From contig JAGVKB010000038.1 in assembly GCA_020050835.1 (NCBI GenBank), forward strand, positions 1-64,000: a stretch of 64,000 bases of DNA, in the 5' to 3' direction. This DNA comes from Candidatus Obscuribacterales bacterium. Its GTDB lineage: Bacteria; Cyanobacteriota; Vampirovibrionia; Obscuribacterales; Obscuribacteraceae. Under the pieces are notes generated by a model. The model did no database searches and was not told where the DNA came from. It saw nothing but the letters and a program-made list of their open reading frames with translations. Numbering within the stretch: position 1 is the first letter of the stretch; each line of letters begins with the position of its first letter. This document shows positions 17,476 through 25,419 of the stretch, in pieces. A program made the translations under genes and the position numbers.

Positions 17476-18612
17476 TCAGTCGCGTGATGCTGACTTTCCA
17501 CCCAGGCTCTCGATTTGCTTCTGAATTTCCATTAACTCTGCCAGACGTTCCGGACGATGGTCATCTAGCCAGTCGGCGACGGCATCAATTGTGGCAGCTC
17601 GAATGTAGTGCGTCTCCAACAACAAGTGTCCGTGGTGACCCAACCATCTCATCGTCTGATCAGACGATCCTATTTCGTTGGTCAACTTTACCACCGCCGT
17701 CGGTGTCACGCAGCGATCTTTGCTGCCTTGCAAGATTAACACCGGTGTATTGCTCTCGATCGTATGTGCATACTTCAGCGTTTTACCCACAAACGATTCA
17801 CTTCTTAAGAGCTCGAAGGCGGTCAAGTCTTTCGCTACGAGCGGATCCTGCAACATCTCCGTGGATACGTCGGGATCATTTGACACCAGATTTCGAATAA
17901 ACGGACTGAGGTTAATTTTGAAGTGAGGACTGATGAAGAAACCGACCAGTCCGGCCCACACGCTGGCTGGATGGAGATACATCAATGGATTAATTCTGAC
18001 CGCCGGTCCGGATATTATAATCCCGTTTACCAGTTCCGGATGCTGACCTGCCAGACGCACACACATGGTGGCGCCAAGGCTTTCACCGAGCACTATCAGC
18101 GGTGTCTTCGGATACTTCTGTTTCATCCATTGCGCAAGATTGACGATGTCGTCATAACTCTTGTCATAGTCGATTTTGTGTTTGCAATCTCTGCCTACGC
18201 AATAGTGGTGGTCCTTGTCCGTCCGGCATTTACCGAAGCCTCTCATGTCCGGAGCAGCTACATAGTACCCCACGGTGGCAAACGCCTTTCCGAGCAATTC
18301 ATAGCTGGTGCCGTGCAGTGTTAGTCCATGCACCGCCAGGACCAAACACTCGGGATTGGCATCTTTGGGATACCATTCGTAGATTGGTAGGTGCAGTTTG
18401 CGGGAGATTTCACCATCTTCAATAAAGACGATTTGATGTGATTGCGAGTCAGTAGATTGTGCTGCCGGGACAGAGCCAGTAAACAGCAGTGTCAGTAGGG
18501 CAAGCACCATGACCGTTCGCGAGGCGCTCACCAGCTTTGTCTTGTTTGGCGCCGATGCTGCGAGCACTGGTTTATCGTGTGCGTTTTTGAATGACCAATT
18601 GGAGTTATTCAT
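17476..18612 (-). CDS. Exported alpha/beta hydrolase (serine aminopeptidase / monoacylglycerol-lipase type)
   Basis: This 378-residue protein has an N-terminal hydrophobic segment (about 30-48: VMVLALLTLLFTGSVPA) that acts as signal or anchor. The hydrolase fold runs from about residue 60. The oxyanion-side motif is VLAVHGLTLHG, the nucleophile is Ser178 in GESLG, an acid candidate lies in QGSKDRC, and the catalytic His is 329 in HGHLLLE. This is the S33 or monoacylglycerol-lipase pattern, so lipid or peptide ester substrates are likely. The start overlaps the stop of the upstream TPR-hydrolase by 4 bases (ATGA), giving translational coupling. It is related to that neighbour but lacks the TPR region. 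Confidence 0.85.
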   Translation of the reverse strand: MNNSNWSFKNAHDKPVLAASAPNKTKLVSASRTVMVLALLTLLFTGSVPAAQSTDSQSHQIVFIEDGEISRKLHLPIYEWYPKDANPECLVLAVHGLTLHGTSYELLGKAFATVGYYVAAPDMRGFGKCRTDKDHHYCVGRDCKHKIDYDKSYDDIVNLAQWMKQKYPKTPLIVLGESLGATMCVRLAGQHPELVNGIIISGPAVRINPLMYLHPASVWAGLVGFFISPHFKINLSPFIRNLVSNDPDVSTEMLQDPLVAKDLTAFELLRSESFVGKTLKYAHTIESNTPVLILQGSKDRCVTPTAVVKLTNEIGSSDQTMRWLGHHGHLLLETHYIRAATIDAVADWLDDHRPERLAELMEIQKQIESLGGKSASRD

Positions 18613-20519
18613 TTCCCTGACCTTACTTCTGCAGACGCATTAGCAGTTACGCTGCCGCGAGGTACATGCTGTTTTAACCAATCAACTATCCGGTTGAGCA
18701 CCACTTCCGGACACTGTCCTTCCTCCAGTATCAGGTGCTCCTGTTTGCCGATCATCCAAAAATCTTTGTCGTTGGTTTTGACCGCTTGAAAGAGATCGAA
18801 AGTGCTGTTTGGCTTGACGAGGCGATCGTCGACACCTTGCAGCATCAAGACTGGTACATTCGAAAGTTTTTCAGCTTTTTCGACGTTTTGCTTCATAAAT
18901 AGCTCGAACTTCATTAGCTCAACCGGAGACAATTCAAGGCGAACTCTGGGATCGGTTTTCCATTCTTTCTTGAGTTGCGGATCTTCGGTGGCCTGATTGA
19001 TAACGTGTGAGCCAATGTTAAATCTCTTATGTGGTCCGCAGATGAAGTTGAACGCCACTGTTCCAGTCGTTTTCATCTGATCGTAGCGGCCTGCTGCCGG
19101 TGCAGACGCGATCAGCGCATCTACCAGCTTCGGATACTGGGAGGCTGCGTGGATGGCGATTCCGCCGCCCATCGACTCGCCGACCAGGAAGATTGGTGTG
19201 CCGGGATTGACCGAGTGCATTAGTTCCAGAAGCAGCTTGATGTCTTCTAGAGTTGATTCGTAGTCGAGCTGATCGTTGCCTCCGGCCACGGCGAAGGACC
19301 CGAAGCCGCGCACATCAATCGCCACCACAGCCAATCCCCGGTTAGACAATCTGGTGGCAAAGTCGTCGAAGGACAGGCTGCTCAGTCCTAAACCGTGAAC
19401 ACAAAGTAGATTGGCCCACGATTTGTTTCGAAGATTCCGCCAGGTAAGCAAGGGAAGCGACTTATGCGGTAGGCGTACCGCAGCCCAGAGCTGCTCTGTG
19501 ATCATTTTCGAGCGGGCGTCCGGCCGCCGATGCATGATCTTCTCTACCTCTTCGTTGCCACCGGGCGTATTTCTAACCATGAAAAGACGCGCTCGCATTA
19601 CCTTTCGAAAGCAGTCGAGCGCTTGCTCTTTGCACTTGTCGACATCAGCATCCGACTTGCCTGTCTCGTGATAAATTTTCGAAAGATTGAGATAAGCCCA
19701 GGCGTGCACGATCTGCTGGGAAGGATTGGGCTGCCTGGGAATTCCTGTCGTTGCGGTGATCAGACGCAAGCAGTAAGGCTCAGCCTCGGCAAACTTCTTC
19801 TGTGCAAGATAGCTGCCTACCAGTGCGTCCAATAAGGCTCGCGAAAGTTGGTCGTTTTCGCCCAGCAGTTTCTTAGACTCGGCCAGAGCTTGGCTGTACT
19901 GCTCCTCCGCGCGTTCTGTTTTGCCACCCATGTAGTAGGCATCACCGAGACGCTTGCGAGCTAAGATCTTCTCATAGCCTACGCCCGAGCCATGAATGTC
20001 TTTCATCGATTCAAGCAGCTTAACAAGCCGGTCTTGAGCAGAATCATACTCCGCCTCGGCTAAGTAACAGGCAGCCAGGCCGGAGGTGACATCGACTGTC
20101 AGCTTCGGATCGAGCGTTGCGGAGTCTTTCTTGAGCGCTGAGTCCAGCGCTTGCGCCATGAGTTGAACGGCCTCTTCCGCTTTACCGTCGTCGAGCAGGG
20201 CGAGCGCATTCGATGTAAGGTCCGCGACGTCCAGCAGCGGTGTTTTTGGTGCAACGGCTGGTCGCGGCTGGGTCGCTGCTTTCGGCTGGGAGGCTGGTGT
20301 TGTCTGTGCGGCCGCGCCTGGATACTCAAGCGCTGGTGTGGTTAGCGCTAACGACGCGGTAAAGAAAAGCAGCCTGGATGCTGCCAAGGGTAAGTTCTGT
20401 TTTAGCATCTTGGGATTGAAAAGCACCATCTGATCGCTCGGCAGCAGCTTCTGCAATGTTTTGGCGCACTTGACGCCGGCAAAGCCTCCACCAGCTATAA
20501 CTATCTTCTGATCAGCCAT
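18609..20519 (-). CDS. TPR plus alpha/beta-hydrolase protein, fused in frame to a flavoprotein stub
   Basis: The mature part holds TPR-like repeats (DNA about 20250-19550) and a C-terminal S33-type hydrolase. The nucleophile Ser is in GESMGGG (codon 19175-19173), the acid in GVDDRLVKP, and the His in KQEHLILEE. It is a close paralogue of the protein at 52631-54367. The N-terminus is odd: from the ATG at 20519 the first 36 residues are an FAD/NAD-binding start (KIVIAGGGFAGVKCAKTL). These run straight into MLKQNLPLAASRLLFFTASL, an ordinary signal peptide that would start at 20408. The frame stays open upstream to a GTG at 20582. No start has a convincing ribosome binding site. The secreted form starting at 20408 is the more sensible product. 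Confidence 0.75.
   Translation of the reverse strand: MADQKIVIAGGGFAGVKCAKTLQKLLPSDQMVLFNPKMLKQNLPLAASRLLFFTASLALTTPALEYPGAAAQTTPASQPKAATQPRPAVAPKTPLLDVADLTSNALALLDDGKAEEAVQLMAQALDSALKKDSATLDPKLTVDVTSGLAACYLAEAEYDSAQDRLVKLLESMKDIHGSGVGYEKILARKRLGDAYYMGGKTERAEEQYSQALAESKKLLGENDQLSRALLDALVGSYLAQKKFAEAEPYCLRLITATTGIPRQPNPSQQIVHAWAYLNLSKIYHETGKSDADVDKCKEQALDCFRKVMRARLFMVRNTPGGNEEVEKIMHRRPDARSKMITEQLWAAVRLPHKSLPLLTWRNLRNKSWANLLCVHGLGLSSLSFDDFATRLSNRGLAVVAIDVRGFGSFAVAGGNDQLDYESTLEDIKLLLELMHSVNPGTPIFLVGESMGGGIAIHAASQYPKLVDALIASAPAAGRYDQMKTTGTVAFNFICGPHKRFNIGSHVINQATEDPQLKKEWKTDPRVRLELSPVELMKFELFMKQNVEKAEKLSNVPVLMLQGVDDRLVKPNSTFDLFQAVKTNDKDFWMIGKQEHLILEEGQCPEVVLNRIVDWLKQHVPRGSVTANASAEVRSGK
20409..20519 (-). 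pseudogene. N-terminal stub of an NDH-2-type FAD oxidoreductase gene
   Basis: About 37 codons encode MADQKIVIAGGGFAGVKCAK and TLQKLLPSDQMVLFNP. This is the classic first beta-alpha-beta unit of NDH-2-type FAD oxidoreductases, where GGGFAG binds FAD and VLFN leads into the next conserved block. That block (usually N-H-x-x-F-x-P-L) never comes; the reading frame passes directly into the signal peptide of the TPR-hydrolase. The most likely cause is a deletion that joined the 5' end of one gene to the next. A metagenome assembly join is an alternative. Confidence 0.6.
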
Positions 20520-20684
20520 AAAAAGCGCAAAGGACACTAACGGAATGAGATTCCGGAGCAGCTCGTTAAGGAGAATCCGCACACGAGCCAGTTAAACCCA
20601 AAAACGCCGCATTTTGCTCGTCCAAGCGGTTACTGTTTTCCTTATACCCGCGTGCATCTCTTCTACCCCCTTGTTAGGCAATAT

Positions 20685-20700
20685 TTACAAACTCTTGTAA
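20685..20700. promoter_or_regulatory. Inverted repeat in a divergent promoter region
   Basis: TTACAA-ACTC-TTGTAA is a perfect 6+6 inverted repeat in the roughly 200-bp region between the TPR-hydrolase and the divergent oxidoreductase gene at 20782. The size and symmetry fit a small repressor operator. No convincing -35/-10 pair could be fixed around it, so the assignment is tentative. Confidence 0.3.
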
Positions 20701-20781
20701 GCTGTAATAAAAGTCTTGGCATGGATCATTCTCTTAAATATGCAAGCGTCTTGATTTAAGCCGACGCAATTCGAGCGGGAC

Positions 20782-22227
20782 ATGGGACCATCACCGATTA
20801 CGGCCCGTACAAGAAGGCAGAGCTACGATGCGATCGTCATCGGTTCTGGGCCAAACGGGCTTGGAGCGGCGATTACATTGGCCCGGTCCGGTCTGACGGT
20901 ATTACTCCTGGAGTCTCGGGACACGGCCGGTGGTGGCTGCCGCAGCGCCCAGCTTACATTGCCCGGGTTCGTGCACGATATCTGTTCTGCCATTCATCCG
21001 CTCGGAGCTGGTTCGCCGCTATTTAGAGATTTACCGCTCAGCGAGCACGGCTTGCGATGGGTTCATCCGCCGGCACCGTTGGCGCATCCGTTCGATGATG
21101 GATCGGCTGCATTGCTGGAGCGATCGATTACTGATACCAGTCTTTCACTCGGGCAAGATCAAATGGCCTATCGAAGATTTATGGAGCCGCTGGTTCCAAA
21201 TTGGGATGATGTTGCAAAAGCGCTCCTCGATCCGCTTAGTTTGCTTCACTATCCAAGTGCGATGGTGCGGTTTGGACTGCTGGCGATTCGCTCGAGTCGA
21301 TGGATCACAAACAACACCTTTGTAGCCGATCGCGCGCGGGCATTGTTTGCCGGAATTGCCGCACATTCGACTTTACCGCTGGAGCAATCACCGTCGGCGG
21401 CGATCGGCATAGTATTGAACATCGCCGGTCATGCTGTCGGCTGGCCGTTTCCGGCCGGTGGGGCACAAAGTCTTACTGATGCGCTCGTGTCGTACTTTCA
21501 GTCGCTCAACGGCGAAGTCTTGTGCAGCGCGCATGTGACATCAGTCGACGAGCTTCCAAAAGCACCGCTGGTGTTTTGCGATACTTCGCCGCGCCATTTG
21601 ATCTCCATTGCCGGCCATCATCTTCCGTCCGGTTATGTCCGGCAGTTGCAATCTTATCGCTACGGTCCGGCGGCCTTCAAAGTAGACTTTGCTCTCGATG
21701 GACCGATTCCCTGGCGGTCAAAGGATTGTTTGCGAGCAGGTACAGTTCATCTGGGCGGCTCGACCGCTGAGATCGCTCTGGCGGAACGGGAGGTGTGGCA
21801 GGGAAGGAACCCTGAGCGCCCGTTTGTCCTCTTGGCACAACAGTCGCTCTTCGATTCGAGCCGCTCGCCTTCCGGCAAGCATACTGTCTGGGCTTACTGC
21901 CATGTGCCACCCAACTCGAATTACGATATGACCAGCCGGATTGAGGCACAGATCGAGCGATTCGCCCCCGGCTTTCGCGAAAGAATTCTGGACAAATCAG
22001 TCAGACCGCCTGCACTGTTTGAAGCGTACAATCCAAACTGTATCGGCGGTGATGTCAATGGTGGCACTCTGGACTGGTGGCAGCTCCTGGCCAGACCGGC
22101 GCTGCGGGTGGTGCCATTTTCGACACCGCTTGCCAAGCTCTACATCTGTTCGGCCTCTACGCCGCCAGGCGGAGGAGTGCATGGAATGTGCGGTTACTAC
22201 GCGGCGCTGGCGGCCCTCAGCAAGTAG
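20782..22227 (+). CDS. CrtI/PYROXD2-like FAD-dependent oxidoreductase
   Basis: This 481-residue protein begins with the FAD-binding fold, YDAIVIGSGPNGLGAAITLA (about 14-33), followed by the acidic end of beta-2 (LLESRDTAGGGCRSA). This is the phytoene-desaturase/PYROXD2 pattern. The remainder has the long substrate-binding region with FPAGGAQSLTDALVSYFQ and the C-terminal FAD-contact block, STPPGGGVHGMCGYYAA (about 456-472). Such enzymes oxidise or isomerise lipophilic polyenes or related substrates. No carotenoid genes lie nearby, so the substrate is open. It is divergent from the hydrolase gene and converges on the small module partner at 22268. Confidence 0.85.
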   Translation: MGPSPITARTRRQSYDAIVIGSGPNGLGAAITLARSGLTVLLLESRDTAGGGCRSAQLTLPGFVHDICSAIHPLGAGSPLFRDLPLSEHGLRWVHPPAPLAHPFDDGSAALLERSITDTSLSLGQDQMAYRRFMEPLVPNWDDVAKALLDPLSLLHYPSAMVRFGLLAIRSSRWITNNTFVADRARALFAGIAAHSTLPLEQSPSAAIGIVLNIAGHAVGWPFPAGGAQSLTDALVSYFQSLNGEVLCSAHVTSVDELPKAPLVFCDTSPRHLISIAGHHLPSGYVRQLQSYRYGPAAFKVDFALDGPIPWRSKDCLRAGTVHLGGSTAEIALAEREVWQGRNPERPFVLLAQQSLFDSSRSPSGKHTVWAYCHVPPNSNYDMTSRIEAQIERFAPGFRERILDKSVRPPALFEAYNPNCIGGDVNGGTLDWWQLLARPALRVVPFSTPLAKLYICSASTPPGGGVHGMCGYYAALAALSK

Positions 22228-22267
22228 TGCCAAGCCTCTTTCTGGTCGCGCCGCTTGACTCAAACTC

Positions 22268-22918
22268 CTATGTCAGAGGTTTGGATGTTGGTGAGGCGTT
22301 GGTTGGTCTCCAGATGATCGAACTAAAAGACTTTCTTGCCTCATTGATGTAATGGCGATATTCGTCCTTGTGCGCCTGGAAATGCAACTCCTGTACGGTG
22401 CTGCCTGTGCCGTCGGAGTCGATGTAGAGCGAGTAGGCACCTTCCTGCCCTGCTTTGTAGCGTCCCTGCAATTGAAGCACCATCTTGCCGTTAAGTTGTT
22501 CGGTGCGCGCGGAGATCAGCTCGAAGAACTCAGGTTTACCTTTCTCCCGAACTACTGCTGACACAGCGCTGATCTCCTGCGGTGTCAGCAGATGTGGCAG
22601 TTGAGCCAGAAGATTTCGGAAGCTGTGAGCGGCGGTATCATTCAGCTTCTGCCCGCGATAGAAAAACCAGAGCATGACGGTTGGTTTACCGTCTGGATGG
22701 AATTCCAAAAAGGAAAACTGACTTTCGTCGCGGCTTTTTCGTTTCCCCCAGAGCCATCCTTCCGGAAGATTCATGCACAAAACAGCTCCGCGCGACACAA
22801 TTGCCGTCTCCAGCTCGTCGGAGAGGAGATCGATTTCAGCTTCCGCCATAACTGTAGACCGGCGAGCAATCGGTTGGATGCCGAATTTGGATCTTTTGGG
22901 TTGGTCTGACTTATCCAT
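22268..22918 (-). CDS. Small partner of the papain-like module, copy 2
   Basis: This 216-residue protein is the paralogue of the product at 14301-14945. Shared features are LPEGW (51-55), FFYRG (85-89), YIDSDGTGSTVQELHFQA (165-182) and the closing SSIIWR. It has no signal peptide or membrane helix. The start has AAGGACAAGG upstream and lies 59 bp after the stop of the large papain-like gene. Conservation of the pair in the same order at two places 8 kb apart is the best evidence that the two products function together. Possible roles are cognate chaperone, inhibitor or immunity protein. Confidence 0.75.
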   Translation of the reverse strand: MDKSDQPKRSKFGIQPIARRSTVMAEAEIDLLSDELETAIVSRGAVLCMNLPEGWLWGKRKSRDESQFSFLEFHPDGKPTVMLWFFYRGQKLNDTAAHSFRNLLAQLPHLLTPQEISAVSAVVREKGKPEFFELISARTEQLNGKMVLQLQGRYKAGQEGAYSLYIDSDGTGSTVQELHFQAHKDEYRHYINEARKSFSSIIWRPTNASPTSKPLT

Positions 22919-22977
22919 GACCTTGTCCTTTTCTTACACCGATAACTAGAGAAATGCCTGGATTATTGACCGAAAGA

Positions 22978-24918
22978 TTATGGACCCTTCTCTTTCTTGT
23001 AAGTTTCAATTGCATGCTTGAGTATCTCTCTGCCACGTTGCGGTGAAGGTTGCAGCGACTTCAAGTAGTCCTGGAATTCTTGGACAGCCATTGTTTGCTC
23101 GTTCTTATCGAGAGTACCATCAGCTTTCTCCTTGTCCCAGCGCTTGATGCTGTCGACGTAAAGCTTTTCGAGCTGCTTGTTGTATTCTTCCTCTTTACCC
23201 TTGAAGTCGCCGCGATCGTGCTGCTTCTCGAGTGCTGTCAATTCTTTCATCGACGGACTTTCTTTGGTTGCCATGAAAAGATCGTGCAGCGGAATGGATT
23301 TGTCGCCATCGCGATGATCTTTGCGGTGATCGGCAGAGTTACCCCATTGATTGTCGACGGAGACTTTGGGCGGATTGCCTGGTTCGTAGTCGGTGACCAG
23401 AACGACGTGAGCGCCTCCGCGCTCGCCAGCTTGGTGCTCGCCTGAATCGGATCGAAATGGCTCTCTGCCGGTGTGAACTCCGACCATGACAGGCAAACGT
23501 CCTTCCGCCTTCATTAGAGCAATTGTTTTCTCGAAGTCGGCCTCGTTGTCGATGAAGACGACTCCGGCAAGGTTTTTGGGATCCTTCTCTGGGCTGTCTG
23601 CCGGATAACGCTGGATGCCGATCGGCGCTTCAACCTCTCGACCATCGGCTAATTTGACCTTTGGCTCGGGGCTGATCTCCTTGGCGGATTCCACATAGTC
23701 GAATGCTTTTAGACCTGGGCTGCGCTTGGGCGTGCCATCCGGGTATGTCATTTCCACCGGCTTGTTCTTGTCGGCGTAATTCATCAATCGTTCGCCATTG
23801 TCGGCCGGCGGTTTGTCGTTGGGACCACCCGGTTTGGGCTCGTGCTGCTCGTATCGAATGTCCGGACCGCCGCGCGCATGTTCTCGGGCGTAATGGATAT
23901 TGACGGCTGTGACATCGAATATCTGGCTGGCATAGCTGCGCTCATTATCGCCGGGCGGATGGACTTTCGATTCGCCATGAGGCAGCAGGCTGTCGCGGTC
24001 GATCGTAATCTCGAGCGAAGGTTTTCCGGTTGTATGATACTTTCCGGTAGTTGCGACTTCCGTTACAAGCCGTGCTGCTTCGGATGGATTCTTGGTGTAG
24101 GTGCGAACTTCTCCGACGGTTACGTTACAGGTGTTGTAGCCTCCCTGTGAGATGTCGGTCGGATGAGCTGCCTGGTGCATGACTTGCTCGGCCAGGCGGA
24201 GGCGATCTGCTTCCTTTAGCGGCGAGTCAGCGCTGTCTTTGGCTTCCATCAACTTGGAGATCTCTTTATAAGTATTTGTAAGCTCTTCCGGGCTCAATGG
24301 AGGCTTCTGCTCGCTTGCTCTCTTTTCGAGCGCTTCCATATCTTCCTTGAATCGCTTGAGCTCTTCCGGGTTCTTGATCTTTTCATCAGCTATTTTTTCC
24401 AAACGCTCATGTTCGGCTTTTGTTTGAGGATCTTCTTTGATCTTGGCCAGGAGCTCCTCCGGTTTCTCCTCCGGTTTGGCCGCCTCAGCAGGCTTGTCTG
24501 CCGGAGCGGTGGGCGTATCTGCGGGTGCCGGAGCTGTGCTGCTGTCGCCGGCGATTCGATGATAGAGCTCGATTATTGAGTCGACCGGATGCGCCAGGCT
24601 CAACTCATTCTTGGCTAATCCGGCGATATCTGAGTCAATCGACGAAGTGTCAGCTTTATCTGTGCCGGCGCCATCAGGATTGTTTCCGACCAGCTGCTTT
24701 GCGCCGTCGAGAATGCTTACGACCATATCTTTGAGAACTTCGGTGCTGGGAGACCTTCCTTTTCCCAAGCTGCCTTCCAGGAATTTCTTCCGGTCGCTTG
24801 AATTGTCGGTAGCCTCTTCTTGAACTTGCTGGTTCTCTTCGGGAGACAGAACTTCCGACTTTGCGGAGCTCTCCTTCGACCGGTCCGGTGCTTCACTAAC
24901 TTCCTTCTCGTCTGGCAT
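22978..24918 (-). CDS. Large papain/calpain-like cysteine peptidase candidate, copy 2
   Basis: This 646-residue protein starts at the ATG at 24918 because GGGGGG lies 6 bases upstream; the open frame extends to 24990 without a better start. No signal peptide is seen. An acidic, Ser/Ala/Pro-rich N-terminus (about 1-155) replaces the DFGKP repeats of copy 1. The core aligns with copy 1: helical region about 155-250, Gln258 and Cys264 in SQGGYNTCNV, His504 in GGAHVVLVTDY, and Asn523 in SVDNQWG, then a helical C-terminus. The same Gln-Cys-His-Asn set therefore survives in a divergent copy, which argues for real catalysis. The substrate is unknown. Confidence 0.75.
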   Translation of the reverse strand: MPDEKEVSEAPDRSKESSAKSEVLSPEENQQVQEEATDNSSDRKKFLEGSLGKGRSPSTEVLKDMVVSILDGAKQLVGNNPDGAGTDKADTSSIDSDIAGLAKNELSLAHPVDSIIELYHRIAGDSSTAPAPADTPTAPADKPAEAAKPEEKPEELLAKIKEDPQTKAEHERLEKIADEKIKNPEELKRFKEDMEALEKRASEQKPPLSPEELTNTYKEISKLMEAKDSADSPLKEADRLRLAEQVMHQAAHPTDISQGGYNTCNVTVGEVRTYTKNPSEAARLVTEVATTGKYHTTGKPSLEITIDRDSLLPHGESKVHPPGDNERSYASQIFDVTAVNIHYAREHARGGPDIRYEQHEPKPGGPNDKPPADNGERLMNYADKNKPVEMTYPDGTPKRSPGLKAFDYVESAKEISPEPKVKLADGREVEAPIGIQRYPADSPEKDPKNLAGVVFIDNEADFEKTIALMKAEGRLPVMVGVHTGREPFRSDSGEHQAGERGGAHVVLVTDYEPGNPPKVSVDNQWGNSADHRKDHRDGDKSIPLHDLFMATKESPSMKELTALEKQHDRGDFKGKEEEYNKQLEKLYVDSIKRWDKEKADGTLDKNEQTMAVQEFQDYLKSLQPSPQRGREILKHAIETYKKEKGP

Positions 24919-25419
24919 CGCTGTCCCCCCAAATCGCTGGCTGCCTGACTGGCGCCTCTGGCGTATCCGTGTCGCTGTCGTCACTACCAAGCTGTCTTGA
25001 AATTTAGGAAGGCGGGCTCGATTCTCCGGAGAACCCGACAGACAACCGTAGCCTAATCATCTTACCTGCAAGTCGCTTCCCCGCAAAAGCGATGTTGGAT
25101 GGCAAGTGGGTAATGAGGCTGCGCGAGCGCCGCATCGACTACCTTACCGGTTTGTCGAAAATGGTACTACCGGTAGTGTCGCTCGGGTGGCCGGGGCTAG
25201 TCAGTCAACGCTCAAAAATCGTGTAAATTTTTGAGACAGCCTTAATCATGGCTTAGTAAGGAGAGCTGCCCTCTTGAAAATGGTATTTTGCGTATCTTAT
25301 AATCCGCTTCTTTGTAGGAATGAAGTGCCAATCCGGGCATAGACGAGGATTTATCCTTTTCGCCAAATCGGGAGGCTGGTGGGCAATCGGACCGGATTTA
25401 GTCCAGTTGTCGCCCAAGA
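24919..25419. other. 501-bp divergent intergenic region with inverted repeats and a sigma70 promoter
   Basis: No gene was found here. It contains a 12-bp palindrome ACTACCGGTAGT (25166-25177). It also contains a 9-bp inverted repeat, CTCAAAAAT / ATTTTTGAG (25211-25219 and 25227-25235), and the sigma70-type promoter listed separately. Neither repeat is followed by a T run, so they are more likely protein-binding sites or mRNA structures than terminators. Confidence 0.5.
25274..25303 (+). promoter_or_regulatory. Sigma70-type promoter for the double glycosyltransferase
   Basis: TTGAAA (25274-25279) and a perfect TATAAT (25298-25303) are separated by 18 bp. This predicts transcription from about 25310 and a leader of about 110 nt before the ATG at 25420. 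It is the clearest promoter in the window. Confidence 0.7.
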
